DNA of 64,000 nt from positions 17,094 through 81,093 of the forward strand of contig JALWNT010000118.1 in NCBI GenBank assembly GCA_027080995.1, in the 5' to 3' direction. The position numbers were made by a program, and so were the translations under genes. The DNA is from Campylobacteraceae bacterium. Lineage in GTDB: Bacteria > Campylobacterota > Campylobacteria > Campylobacterales > Sulfurovaceae. The notes under the pieces were generated by a model. It was not told the origin of the DNA. It worked only from the letters and a program-made list of their open reading frames with translations, and did not search any database. This document shows positions 42,199-51,147 of the stretch, one piece after another. The first letter of the stretch is position 1. The number at the start of each line of letters is the position of its first letter.

Positions 42199-43830
42199 CT
42201 ACTCCCGAGACTCCGAAGCCGCCCGGATAAAGGCGAGAATCGCGGGATTGGGATGCTGGAGACGTGAAGTGAATTCGGGGTGGAACTGTACCCCGAGGAA
42301 CCAGGGATGATCGGCCACTTCCACCGCTTCGATCAAGCCCTGGGACTCTCCGCTGACGATCATCCCGGCTTTTTCGAGCTCTTCACGATAGGCGGGGTTG
42401 GCTTCGTAGCGGTGGCGGTGACGTTCGAAAATCGTCTCACTGCCGTAAGCTTCGGCGAGTTTGCTTCCCGGCTTGACGTCGCAACGGTATTCGCCCAGGC
42501 GCATCGTCCCCCCCAGAGGCGAAGTGGTCGTACGTACCTGCCGGGTTCCCGAAGCGTCGATGAATTCGTCGATGAGATAGACGAGGGGGTGGCGGGTGTT
42601 CTCATCGAACTCCATCGAATTGGCGTCTTCGTATCCCAGGACATTGCGGGCGTACTCGACGAGACTGAGCTGCATCCCCAGACAGATTCCGAGGAAGGGA
42701 ATCTTTTGCTCCCTGGCGTAGCGGATCGCTTCGATCTTGCCTTCGACGCCCCGTTGACCGAAGCCGCCGGCGACGAGGATCCCCTCGACGCCGCTGAGAA
42801 ACTTTTCGCTGCCTTCTTCTTCGATCTTTTCGCTGTCGACCCAACGGATTTTGACACGGCTGTCCAGATGGGCCCCGGCATGGATCAACGCTTCGGTCAA
42901 GGATTTGTAGGACTCTTTGAGATCCAGATATTTCCCGACGAAAGCGATGGTCACTTCGCCGGAGGGAGCGATGATCCGGTTAACCAGAGAGTTCCACTCA
43001 TCCATTTTGGGAGAGAGTTCTCCCAACTGCAGCTGCTGCGATATGGGAGTGAGGACATCCTGACGCAGGAAGCTGATAGGCACCTGGTAGATCGTCGCGG
43101 CATCGATCGCTTCGATGACGCTGCGCTCGTCGACGTCACAGGAGTAGGCGATCTTGCGTTTGAGATCCTGGGGGACGGGCTGCTCGGCGCGCAGGATGAT
43201 CATATGCGGGGCGATCCCGATGCGTCGAAGCTCCTGGACCGAATGTTGGGTCGGTTTGGTCTTGAGCTCTCCGGCAACTTTGATATAGGGAAGGAGCGTG
43301 ACGTGGATATTCATCACGTTGCTGCGTCCGAGCTCGTGTTTCATTTGACGGAAAGTTTCGAGGAAGGGAAGCCCCTCGATGTCTCCGGTGGTTCCCCCCA
43401 ACTCGACGATGAGAATCTCCTTGCCTTCTCCCGCCAATTTGATCCGATCTTTGATTTCATTGACGATGTGCGGAACTACCTGAATAGTTTTGCCCAGGTA
43501 TTCGCCTTTGCGTTCCTTTTCGATGACCGATTTGTAAATCTGCCCGGTGGTGAAATTGTTGGCTTTGGTCAAGGAGGTATCGAGAAAACGTTCGTAGTGT
43601 CCCAGATCGAGGTCGGTCTCCGCACCGTCTTTGGTGACGAAGACTTCGCCATGCTCCAGGGGAGACATCGTCCCGGGGTCGACATTGATGTAGGGGTCGA
43701 GTTTCAGGACTCCGACGCGGAAGCCCGAGGCTTTGAGCAAAGTCCCAATGCTGGCGGCGGTGATTCCCTTGCCGAGTGAACTGAGCACGCCTCCGGTGAT
43801 GAAGATATATTTGGTTGCTTGATCCTGCAT
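42199..43830 (-). CDS. pyrG: CTP synthase
   Basis: 543 residues: an N-terminal synthetase domain ([22 protein letters not shown], then [11 protein letters not shown]) and a C-terminal class I glutamine amidotransferase with GICLGMQ (catalytic Cys) and a terminal HPEFTSR triad element. It makes CTP from UTP using ATP and glutamine. Located between dnaN and recJ in the leftward run from the origin. Starts 15 bases after the dnaN stop. Confidence 0.95.
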   Translation of the reverse strand: MQDQATKYIFITGGVLSSLGKGITAASIGTLLKASGFRVGVLKLDPYINVDPGTMSPLEHGEVFVTKDGAETDLDLGHYERFLDTSLTKANNFTTGQIYKSVIEKERKGEYLGKTIQVVPHIVNEIKDRIKLAGEGKEILIVELGGTTGDIEGLPFLETFRQMKHELGRSNVMNIHVTLLPYIKVAGELKTKPTQHSVQELRRIGIAPHMIILRAEQPVPQDLKRKIAYSCDVDERSVIEAIDAATIYQVPISFLRQDVLTPISQQLQLGELSPKMDEWNSLVNRIIAPSGEVTIAFVGKYLDLKESYKSLTEALIHAGAHLDSRVKIRWVDSEKIEEEGSEKFLSGVEGILVAGGFGQRGVEGKIEAIRYAREQKIPFLGICLGMQLSLVEYARNVLGYEDANSMEFDENTRHPLVYLIDEFIDASGTRQVRTTTSPLGGTMRLGEYRCDVKPGSKLAEAYGSETIFERHRHRYEANPAYREELEKAGMIVSGESQGLIEAVEVADHPWFLGVQFHPEFTSRLQHPNPAILAFIRAASESRE

Positions 43831-43844
43831 GGTTTTTTGCGCTC

Positions 43845-44912
43845 CTACGCGATAATGGGCATGATGATGGTGATGAAATTTTCGTCTTTGACGAGGAAAG
43901 GTAGCGTTGATTCATTCAATCCCATTGTAAACTGATCATGATCGATTTGTGCGAGAAAATCAAGAAGATATTTGCTGTTGAAAGAGATTTCAAACTTGTC
44001 GCTAATCCCTGTATGCAATTCAATCTCTGTTTTTGCTTCTACATTGTCGGATGAGAGTGAATTGAAAAGTACGACATCAGAGAGGAAAGTGATTCGAATG
44101 TCGTGAGAGATGGTTGTGATCATCCGAATGGCATCAAGCATTTCCCGTTTGGGAAGGGTGATTTGATATTTGAGGCTTTGGGGAATGATTCGTTCGTAGT
44201 CGGGGAATTTTCCATTGATCAGTCGGGTAAAAAAGAAATAATTTTCATTTTTGACGATGAGGGTGGTTTCATCGTAATACATCTCTATGCGATCGAGAAA
44301 AAGCTTTTGGATTTCCAGAATGGCTTTTTTGGGAAGAATCAAGGAGAGTTCTTCGGGAGAATCGTTGGGGATGGTAGCGATGGCCAAACGCCGGGTATCG
44401 GTTCCTACCAGATCGGTATGGTCTCTTTTGATATTGACAAGAGCTCCGTTGAGTTCATATTTGGGGTTGTTGGTATCGATGGCAGGAGTGATCTTTTTGA
44501 GATTTTTGATGAGATTGAGAGAATCCAGGGTAATTCGAGGCTTTTCATCAATCGTTGGGAAATGTGGATAGCTTTGGGGATCGAAGACGGGGAGTTTGAA
44601 TTTGGAGTGTTTCTGTTTGATAAGAAGGAAATTGTCAAAAAGTTCAAGGATGATCTCTTCCTCTTTGAGAATTCGGATAATATCGAGAAGTTTACGACCG
44701 TTTGCGGTAAAAGAACCGGGATGATCGATTTGGAATTGATCGGTAACAATTTCAAGACCGATTTCCTGATCCGTTCCTCGAACGATGCACTTTTCTTCCG
44801 TAGTCTCAAAGTAGATGTGGGAAGTGATTTGACTGGCGTCTTTCTTTTCAAGAAAGGGTTGGAGGTTGATAAGAATAGATTCGATTATCTGTTTATCTGC
44901 TCGGATTTTCAT
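43845..44912 (-). CDS. dnaN: DNA polymerase III beta sliding clamp
   Basis: 355 residues with three repeated clamp folds; the C-terminus [12 protein letters not shown] matches the MPMR/MPxx end of beta clamps. Beginning [17 protein letters not shown]. It holds polymerase III on DNA as a dimeric ring. It follows dnaA on the same strand after a 167-base gap that holds part of the origin. Codon choice is more AT-rich than the neighbouring operons, fitting its position near oriC. Confidence 0.92.
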   Translation of the reverse strand: MKIRADKQIIESILINLQPFLEKKDASQITSHIYFETTEEKCIVRGTDQEIGLEIVTDQFQIDHPGSFTANGRKLLDIIRILKEEEIILELFDNFLLIKQKHSKFKLPVFDPQSYPHFPTIDEKPRITLDSLNLIKNLKKITPAIDTNNPKYELNGALVNIKRDHTDLVGTDTRRLAIATIPNDSPEELSLILPKKAILEIQKLFLDRIEMYYDETTLIVKNENYFFFTRLINGKFPDYERIIPQSLKYQITLPKREMLDAIRMITTISHDIRITFLSDVVLFNSLSSDNVEAKTEIELHTGISDKFEISFNSKYLLDFLAQIDHDQFTMGLNESTLPFLVKDENFITIIMPIIA

Positions 44913-45079
44913 GAACGGTCCTTACCCTCTTTAATTTTTAGTTATAAAACCGTAGTAGCAGTCGGAGAGCTTTTTATGTGAAAAGGAGCACCAACTGCCC
45001 ATTTTTCGGACTATCTCCCTGCCCTAAACTTTTTAGGGATCTTCACATTTATTCACGGTGAAAATTATATCTTGTCTTT
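44913..45079. other. oriC: oriC2 candidate, dnaA-dnaN intergenic
   Basis: AT-rich gap with one clear DnaA-box match TTATTCACG (45049-45057) and neighbouring TTCACA sequences. In Helicobacter and Arcobacter the origin is bipartite, with boxes on both sides of dnaA. This would be the downstream half. Exact box count needs DnaA binding data. Confidence 0.5.
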
Positions 45080-46414
45080 TTACTCAGTTTCCTTGGATTC
45101 GGAGCCTATCTTATTGGAGAGCTCTTCGAGAAGAACTTTGAAATTTTCGTCGTTGTCAACGATTTCGTTGATTTTTTTCATTGCGTGGCTGATGGCTGTG
45201 TGGTCTTTCATTCCGAAGTATAGAGCGATCTGGGGCATGGAATTCGGAGTGAGATTTCTGGCGAGGTAGATAACGATACGTCGGGCATTGACAACGTTGC
45301 GGGTCCGTTTTTTGGATTTGATATCGGAGGGTTTGACGTTGAGTTCCCGAGAGACGATTCGGACAATGTCGTCGATGTTGACGTTTTCTTGTTTTTCTTT
45401 GATTTGATCCTTGATGGCATTTTTGGCAAATTCGAGAGTAATGGGCTGGTTGAGCATAGCGCTCATGGCGTTGAGTTTGATGATAGTTCCTTCGATTTCG
45501 CGGATGTTGTCTCCCATGTGGGTAGCGATGTAGTGGACGATTTCCTTGTCGAGGCGGATACCGTCGAGTTCACACTTTTTTTGGATGATGGCGATTTTGG
45601 TTTCGAGTTCGGGAGGTTGGATATCAGCCATGAGCCCCCACTCGAATCGACTTCGGAGGCGATCGACCAGACCGGCGATTTTCTTGGGCTGTCGATCGGA
45701 GGTCATGACGATCTGCTTGCCGGCATTGTGCAGTTCATTAAAGGTATGAAAAAATTCTTCTTGGGTTTGTTCCTTGCGACTGAGAAATTGGATATCATCG
45801 ATCAGAAGCAGATCGCACTGGCGGAAATGCTCCCGAAAACGATCCATTGTCCCGGTTTTGACCTGTGAAATGAATTTGTTCATAAATTGTTCAAGAGTGG
45901 TATAGATGATACGGTCACCGAATCCGAGACGATAGTTTCCGATGGCTTGAAGCAGATGGGTTTTCCCGAGACCCACGCCTCCATAGATAAAGAGGGGGTT
46001 GTATTGTTTTCCCGGTTTTTCGGCCACGCTTCGGGCCGTAGTATAAGCGAACTGGTTCGAGCTGCCGACGATGAAGCTGTCGAAAGTGAAAGAGGGGTTG
46101 AGGTGGGCGTTTTTGGAGCTTTTGGTGCTGTCGGCTCCCTGGGAGGCCTGTGCGGGAGTAGCGGGGCGACGGTTACCGATACGGATATCGATTTTGGGTT
46201 TGATACCGCTTTCGAGTTCGAAGAGATGTGCGAGGGTTTCGGCATAGTTGGTCCTGATCCAGCGAGCCGTGAATATATTGGGGGCATGAAAGCAGGCACG
46301 ATCGCTTCGGGAGAGTTCGGGGTCGTAGACAAGGTTGCGAATGTAATGGCGGTATTCGTCCTCTCCGATCTCCCTGCGTAGGATGGAAAGAACTTTTTCC
46401 CCGATGTTCATCAA
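45080..46414 (-). CDS. dnaA: Chromosomal replication initiator DnaA
   Basis: 444 residues. Domain I N-terminus, a short domain II linker (with SQGADSTKSSKN), AAA+ domain III with Walker A YGGVGLGKTHLLQAIGN and DDIQFL, and domain IV HTH with VNARRIVIYLARNLTPNSM and the box-recognition signature FGMKDHTAISHAMKKI. It opens oriC. Flanked by ruvC (divergent) and dnaN, with DnaA-box-like sequences on both sides. Confidence 0.96.
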   Translation of the reverse strand: MMNIGEKVLSILRREIGEDEYRHYIRNLVYDPELSRSDRACFHAPNIFTARWIRTNYAETLAHLFELESGIKPKIDIRIGNRRPATPAQASQGADSTKSSKNAHLNPSFTFDSFIVGSSNQFAYTTARSVAEKPGKQYNPLFIYGGVGLGKTHLLQAIGNYRLGFGDRIIYTTLEQFMNKFISQVKTGTMDRFREHFRQCDLLLIDDIQFLSRKEQTQEEFFHTFNELHNAGKQIVMTSDRQPKKIAGLVDRLRSRFEWGLMADIQPPELETKIAIIQKKCELDGIRLDKEIVHYIATHMGDNIREIEGTIIKLNAMSAMLNQPITLEFAKNAIKDQIKEKQENVNIDDIVRIVSRELNVKPSDIKSKKRTRNVVNARRIVIYLARNLTPNSMPQIALYFGMKDHTAISHAMKKINEIVDNDENFKVLLEELSNKIGSESKETE

Positions 46415-46560
46415 AAAATTCCTTGGAGTCTCCGTCGGACGGAGCTTTTTTTGTTCACATCAGGTATGTGAACAATTTGTGGGATTTTAACGAAAATGGG
46501 CTAAAATAGGATCTTATTTAGAGGTGAATAAGTAGATATTATCGATGTGAAAGAGTGTGA
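46415..46560. other. oriC: oriC1 candidate between dnaA and ruvC
   Basis: Holds an inverted pair TTGTTCACAT (46451-46460) and ATGTGAACAA (46466-46475), close to the DnaA box TTATTCACA, and a third box on the other strand GGTGAATAA (46523-46531). An AT-rich stretch (46497-46545) could be the unwinding element. The inverted pair is a perfect 10-bp palindrome with a 5-base centre and may also control dnaA transcription. Confidence 0.6.
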
Positions 46561-47040
46561 ATGGTTGTTTTGGGGATCGATCCGGGGACGAGAAATCTCG
46601 GCTATTGTCTGCTTCGAACGGAAGGAAATGAAATGGAGTTGATTGAGGCCGGTCTTGTGAAAATTCCTCAAGCAGAATTGCAGGAACAGATCGTATATCT
46701 GGCGGAGGGGATCGATCTGATTTTAAAGCAACATCCGGTCGATGAAGTGGCGATCGAGGATATTTTTTATGCGTTCAATCCCAAAACCGTTTTGAAACTG
46801 GCGCAATTTCGCGGGGCTTTGAGTCTTAAAATTCTTCAGGAGCTCGGAAATTTCCACGAATACACTCCTTTGCAGGTCAAAAAGGCTTTAACCGGTCACG
46901 GGAAAGCAAGTAAGGAACAGGTGGCTTACATGGTCAAGCGTCTTTTGAGGATTCAACGTCCGATCAAACCGCTGGACGTAACGGACGCCATCGCCATTGC
47001 GATCACCCATGCGCAAAGAATTCGTTTGCGCAAGAGTTAG
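46561..47040 (+). CDS. ruvC: Holliday junction resolvase RuvC
   Basis: 159 residues. [13 protein letters not shown] (catalytic Asp), [11 protein letters not shown] (catalytic Glu), [18 protein letters not shown], and [12 protein letters not shown] (Asp pair). It cuts Holliday junctions with RuvAB. Divergent from dnaA across the putative origin, an arrangement common in Campylobacterota. Length is typical. Ends 19 bases before the convergent L,D-transpeptidase gene. Confidence 0.93.
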   Translation: MVVLGIDPGTRNLGYCLLRTEGNEMELIEAGLVKIPQAELQEQIVYLAEGIDLILKQHPVDEVAIEDIFYAFNPKTVLKLAQFRGALSLKILQELGNFHEYTPLQVKKALTGHGKASKEQVAYMVKRLLRIQRPIKPLDVTDAIAIAITHAQRIRLRKS

Positions 47041-47059
47041 ATGGCTCTTTCAGGTTTTT

Positions 47060-48787
47060 TTAAAAGGGGAGAATGTGCCGGCGTTTTTTGGGTTTATGGA
47101 GAGGATCGAGCCGTTTGGAGGGGACGCGGAAGGTGGCTTTTTTGTGGCCGGGCATCGATTCCCAGACGATCTGGTCGTAGAGGTAAATGTCGTAGAAGAA
47201 GAGGTCTTTGCCGTGCTCGCGCCGAACGGTGAAATAGACGATGTGAACGGGGATCGGTTTTTTGAGGCGGATCGTGGTGGGACGGTTGCTTGCCAGGATC
47301 TCCTGGATCTGGCCGGGGCTGTAGGATTTGCGGGCGTACTGTAGCAGGATGTCCATAAAGTCGAAGGGCTTTTGCACCCGCATACATCCGGAGCTGAAGA
47401 CCCGATAGCGGTAGCCGAAGAGCTTTTTGTTGTCCGTATCGTGAAGGTAGACGGAATATTTGTTGGGAAACATAAATTTGACTCGCCCCAGCGCATTGGT
47501 TTCGCTGGGGAACTGGACAAATCGGTAAGGGATGGGGCGTCGGTCGTGCTCGTAACTGAAGAGCTTCTGGAAGTCGAGCTCCGCCTCCGGGGCATTGGGC
47601 TTGTAGGAGGTGAAGACGTGGATGTTGTGCTCGGCGAGGTAGTCGGGGTTTTTCTTCAGCATTGGGATCAAGTCCCGGCGAACGAGATTGTCCGGGATCG
47701 TCCAGGTGGGGTTGAGCACCATATAGGTCATCCGGCTGTCGAAGATCGGAGTAGGGCGGTCGATGCGGCCGACGACAACATCGCTTTCAAAAAGGGCTCG
47801 GCCGTTGCGGTAAAAACGCATTTTGTATTCGGGGACATTGACCTCCACATAGACCGGCTCCCAGCTGTGGGGATAGAGTTTGAGTTTTTCGATGTTGACG
47901 ACGATTTTGCGAAGGTATTTGCTGCGCGGGGTGTTGAGGTAGTGGATCATTTTGTTGTCGATGCTCTCTCCCGGAGGGAGTTTGAAGCGTTGGCGGAAGC
48001 TGCGGACCGCCCGGGCCAGTTGCCGGTCGAACATCGAGTCGACGGAGCCGCGGGCAGGGTAGTCACCGAAAAAGATCAGCATCCGTTTGATCTGGGCGAT
48101 GCGGTCGTCGCTGTCACCGATCTCCAGGCGGCGCCCTTCGTGCAGGCGGGGAAAATCGGGCATCCGACGGTATTTGTGGAGAATGGCGATGAGGTCGCGG
48201 TAGCGCCGCTCCAGAGGGAGGCTTTGACGCAGGTAACTGCGCAGGCTGCCGTTTTGGATGATCTTCAACAGCGCCTTGGCGTCGGGCATTGAGCGCGGGT
48301 GGATCTCCCAGACGGCCTGGACATCCTGCGTCTCTTTGAGGCGGCCTAGCTTCTGCCGGACCAGCGCCCAGTCGACATCTCCGACCCGGACGAAGTGGAG
48401 CAGATGGAGCAGGGCATCGCTCATCAGAACGTCGAGGCGGGCGAGGACCTTGGGGCGCTGGGCTTCGGAGACTCCTCCGTTGTCGAGGCTGAAGGAGAGA
48501 TATTTGATTTCGTTGCGGTTGAAATTTCTGTTTTGGTAATTGTAGAGCGGATCGTCCAGCAGGCGCATCAGAGTGGAAAACCGGGCCCTGTTTCCGGGCC
48601 CGACCCAGAGAGGACGGTCTTTTCTCAGAGCGTAGAGTTGAGTGAGAGTCTGTCGGTAGGGGCTCGAGACTTTGGAGCCGAGAGTCTCGGCGATCTGGGC
48701 CTCGACATTTCCGCTGTTTTCCCCGGCAGGCGGAGCCGCCAGGAGAACAAAAGAACTCAAGAGGAAGAGGAATACCGAGCGTTTCAC
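47060..48787 (-). CDS. YcbB/LdtD-type L,D-transpeptidase with peptidoglycan-binding domain
   Basis: 575 residues: signal peptide (FLFLLSSFVLLAAPPAG), a YcbB-specific scaffold domain, a PG_binding_1 segment (ARAVRSFRQRFKLPPGESID), and a large YkuD catalytic domain with YVEVNVPEYKMRFYR, VLNPTWTIPDNLV, and active site RVFSSGCMRVQKP. It forms 3-3 peptidoglycan crosslinks in the periplasm. The capping subdomain insert is present by length. Second L,D-transpeptidase of the window, unrelated in architecture to the one at 3251-3973. Confidence 0.9.
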   Translation of the reverse strand: MKRSVFLFLLSSFVLLAAPPAGENSGNVEAQIAETLGSKVSSPYRQTLTQLYALRKDRPLWVGPGNRARFSTLMRLLDDPLYNYQNRNFNRNEIKYLSFSLDNGGVSEAQRPKVLARLDVLMSDALLHLLHFVRVGDVDWALVRQKLGRLKETQDVQAVWEIHPRSMPDAKALLKIIQNGSLRSYLRQSLPLERRYRDLIAILHKYRRMPDFPRLHEGRRLEIGDSDDRIAQIKRMLIFFGDYPARGSVDSMFDRQLARAVRSFRQRFKLPPGESIDNKMIHYLNTPRSKYLRKIVVNIEKLKLYPHSWEPVYVEVNVPEYKMRFYRNGRALFESDVVVGRIDRPTPIFDSRMTYMVLNPTWTIPDNLVRRDLIPMLKKNPDYLAEHNIHVFTSYKPNAPEAELDFQKLFSYEHDRRPIPYRFVQFPSETNALGRVKFMFPNKYSVYLHDTDNKKLFGYRYRVFSSGCMRVQKPFDFMDILLQYARKSYSPGQIQEILASNRPTTIRLKKPIPVHIVYFTVRREHGKDLFFYDIYLYDQIVWESMPGHKKATFRVPSKRLDPLHKPKKRRHILPF

Positions 48788-48833
48788 GACGTGGGCCTTT
48801 GCGGGAAAATTGCAGTGCGGGAAGGGGGAGTCT

Positions 48834-49460
48834 TCACGGAGCCTCCTCGCGGTAGAGCGTCTCCGTATAGAGATAGCGGTGATCGTCGGGCAGGCGTTCG
48901 TAAAGAGAGTAGGCGAGGGTGCGGATCTCCCACAAGGCGGCTTTGTTGCTGCGCAGCTGGAGGAAGTTTTGGAGGCTGCGGGCGTTGATCGTCCAGGTCA
49001 GCTCCGTCTTGTAGGATTCGGGGAGGGCGTATTTGGCGTAGTCGTTGCCGATCCCCTCTTTGAGGAGCTCCTGCAGGGCGTTGAGTGCCCGGATCGAGGC
49101 GCGGTCGACCGCCTCTTTGCCGGTCAAGACGATGAACCGTGAAGCTCCCTCGAAGTCGTCCGGGTCGAAGGGGGCACACTCTTTGAGCTCTTTGAGGGTG
49201 TAGCGGGTGCTTTTGACACTGAGGCTCGCCATCCGGTGGCGGGCGAGCTCCTGCAGCAGTGCCCGGCTGATTCCCCGGATATAGAAGGTATAGACCAGAT
49301 GCTCCAGGGTCGAAGCATGCTTGTATTTGTTGCCGACCCGGTCGATGAGGGCACGGTCCTTTTCGCCGCCTTCGTCGCTCTTGTCGAAGCTCTGCCAGCA
49401 GGTGCGGATGGCGTGGGCGCAGACTTCGAGGGGGGTGTAGTGCAAGAGGGTAACGTCCAT
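48834..49460 (-). CDS. thyX: FAD-dependent thymidylate synthase ThyX
   Basis: 208 residues with the ThyX motif RHRMASLSVKSTRYTL (RHRx7S) and HASTLEHLVYTF. It methylates dUMP to dTMP using methylenetetrahydrofolate, NADPH and FAD. Campylobacterota commonly use ThyX instead of ThyA. Transcribed with the downstream L,D-transpeptidase perhaps (46-base gap). A mobile-looking element lies 21 bases upstream of its start and could influence its promoter. Confidence 0.93.
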   Translation of the reverse strand: MDVTLLHYTPLEVCAHAIRTCWQSFDKSDEGGEKDRALIDRVGNKYKHASTLEHLVYTFYIRGISRALLQELARHRMASLSVKSTRYTLKELKECAPFDPDDFEGASRFIVLTGKEAVDRASIRALNALQELLKEGIGNDYAKYALPESYKTELTWTINARSLQNFLQLRSNKAALWEIRTLAYSLYERLPDDHRYLYTETLYREEAP

Positions 49461-49481
49461 CCCACTCCTTTCGTTACAATA

Positions 49482-49746
49482 TTACCGCACCAATTATATA
49501 CCTCAAACATTGATGAGGCAATTTCGTTCATAGGCAAGGCGGATTTTTGCAGGACTCGCCTAAGCGAATTCAAGAAAATCCAACGCAGCCTATGGGCGAA
49601 AGTGCCTCACCCTTCGGGGAGAACGATACGAGGCAATCTGCACGCAAATAAATCATTGAATTACCTACGGGTAGTCCTTCAGATTTCTTTATGCACATCT
49701 TCCCTCGTCTCATTCTCTCAATGTTTGAGGTATATAGTTGCGGTAA
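49482..49746. mobile_element. MITE-like palindromic element, copy 2 (265 bp, inverted)
   Basis: Reverse complement of copy 1 at 10817-11084 apart from one substitution and loss of three bases near its right end (TTGCGG for TTGGTGCGG). Flanked by TA at 49480-49481 and 49747-49748. It sits between thyX and the dGTPase gene. No coding capacity. Confidence 0.8.
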
Positions 49747-49837
49747 TAGAATCTCTTTATCTCTTTTTCCACATTTTTGGAAAAAGAAAAATTTTACTGA
49801 TTATAGCCAAAAGCTTTAATGAGAAAAGGAGAGGATT

Positions 49838-50947
49838 TTGGATCCTACTCGACGTTTTTACCCTCTTCAGGAGGATTTCCGTGATCCCTTTTCGCGGGAT
49901 CGGGACCGGGTATTGCACTGTAGCTCTTTTCGACGCCTGGAGTACAAGACGCAAGTCTTTCTCAACCACGAAGGGGATTATTTCCGCACCCGCTTGACCC
50001 ATTCGCTGGAGGTGAGCCAGATCGCCCGGACACTGGCCAGGACCCTGGGCCTGGATGAAACCCTCTCGGAGGCCATAGCGCTCTCCCACGATTTGGGGCA
50101 TACGCCCTTTGGCCACGTCGGAGGCGATCGGCTCGATGCCCTGCTCAAAGCCGAAGGCCACCCCAACGGTTTCGAGCACAATTTCCAATCGTTCCGGGTC
50201 GTAAGCACCCTGGAGAAGCGCTACAAGGATTTCGACGGCCTCAACCTCACCTTCGCGACGCTGGAGGGGATCCTCAAACACTCCTATCCCTACGACAAAG
50301 CTTTCTTTCCCGACTGGGTTCGGGAAGCCTTCGCTCTGGATCGGCATCCTTCTCTCGAGGCGATGGTCGTCGATCATGCCGACGAGATCGCCTACACCAG
50401 TCACGACATCGACGACGGGATCAAATACGGCTTGATCGGTTTTGAAGATCTGGAGGATCTGGAGCTCTTTGCAAGGGTCGATGCGATGGCCCGGGCCGAG
50501 GGAATCGAACGGGGAGAGACGCTCTATCGGCACCGTTTCGTCGCCTCGCTGATTCGCCTATTGGTCGAGGATTTCGTCGCCTACTCCCGTCCGGGCAGCG
50601 AGCGTTTCCGCAGCGTGGGGCCGCTTTGTGCGACGATCCCGGCGACGGAGCCTCTGCCGGTGGGATTCTCCCCGGAGACTTCAAGCGCACTCAAACGCCT
50701 CAAAAAACGTCTCTTCGAACGCCTCTACCGGCACGAAAAGATCGTGCGCAATATGTACGCCGGCAAAAAATGCGTCGACGCGCTCTACCGGGCGTACAGC
50801 GAAGAACCGGCCCTCATGCCCGATCGGCAAAAAGCGCTGCGTTCGCGCCGTCCCCTTCATCGGGTCATCGCCGATACGATCGCCTCGATGACCGACCGCT
50901 ACGCGATGAAAAGCTATCACGAAATCTACGGAATCTCTCTGCACTGA
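49838..50947 (+). CDS. Deoxyguanosinetriphosphate triphosphohydrolase-like HD protein
   Basis: 369 residues from TTG 49838, preceded by AGGAGAGG. HD-domain ligands: [13 protein letters not shown] (H), [17 protein letters not shown] (HD), and [16 protein letters not shown] (D). This is the dGTPase-like family that hydrolyses dNTPs to nucleosides and triphosphate. Near nrdA, thyX and pyrG relatives, it may tune dNTP pools. Length is shorter than E. coli Dgt, so it belongs to the type 2 group. A family-B element follows 18 bases downstream. Confidence 0.88.
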   Translation: MDPTRRFYPLQEDFRDPFSRDRDRVLHCSSFRRLEYKTQVFLNHEGDYFRTRLTHSLEVSQIARTLARTLGLDETLSEAIALSHDLGHTPFGHVGGDRLDALLKAEGHPNGFEHNFQSFRVVSTLEKRYKDFDGLNLTFATLEGILKHSYPYDKAFFPDWVREAFALDRHPSLEAMVVDHADEIAYTSHDIDDGIKYGLIGFEDLEDLELFARVDAMARAEGIERGETLYRHRFVASLIRLLVEDFVAYSRPGSERFRSVGPLCATIPATEPLPVGFSPETSSALKRLKKRLFERLYRHEKIVRNMYAGKKCVDALYRAYSEEPALMPDRQKALRSRRPLHRVIADTIASMTDRYAMKSYHEIYGISLH

Positions 50948-50965
50948 AGGCGTTTTTGACATTCG

Positions 50966-51091
50966 AAATCTTTATAGAAGCTTCAAGAAAGGGTTCACTC
51001 GATGGCGACAAAGGAACGCTTGCCCCGAAGGGGTTCCAACGGAATCAGCGACTGCCAGAGCTATCGAGTGAACCCGGAGGTCTTCCGGAAG
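50966..51091 (+). ncRNA. Candidate structured RNA / hairpin element, family B copy 3
   Basis: Outer arms GGGTTCACTCGAT (50991-51003) and ATCGAGTGAACCC (51063-51075) pair perfectly over 13 bp. Inner blocks GGCGACAAAGGAAC and GCGACTGCC flank an apical hairpin closed by GGAAC/GTTCC with CCCC-GAA-GGGG. Tail CCGGAGGTCTTCCGG. It lies between the dGTPase and typA genes, upstream of a TATAAT at 51103-51108. Confidence 0.6.
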
Positions 51092-51102
51092 ATACATTTG
51101 GA

Positions 51103-51108
51103 TATAAT
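51103..51108 (+). promoter_or_regulatory. Putative -10 element for typA
   Basis: TATAAT within TTTGGATATAATG, 40 bases before the typA ATG. The same TTTGGATATAATG string precedes the BioC-like gene at 61771. No clear -35, as is common in Campylobacterota. Confidence 0.45.
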
Positions 51109-51147
51109 GCGCGCACTTCACCACAGAGAATATCGTTAGGAATATCA

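Noticed and set aside
50991..51075. Integron attC site
   Set aside because: The stem is long and palindromic, but the R box GTTRRRY and its complement are missing at the proper ends and no integrase is near.
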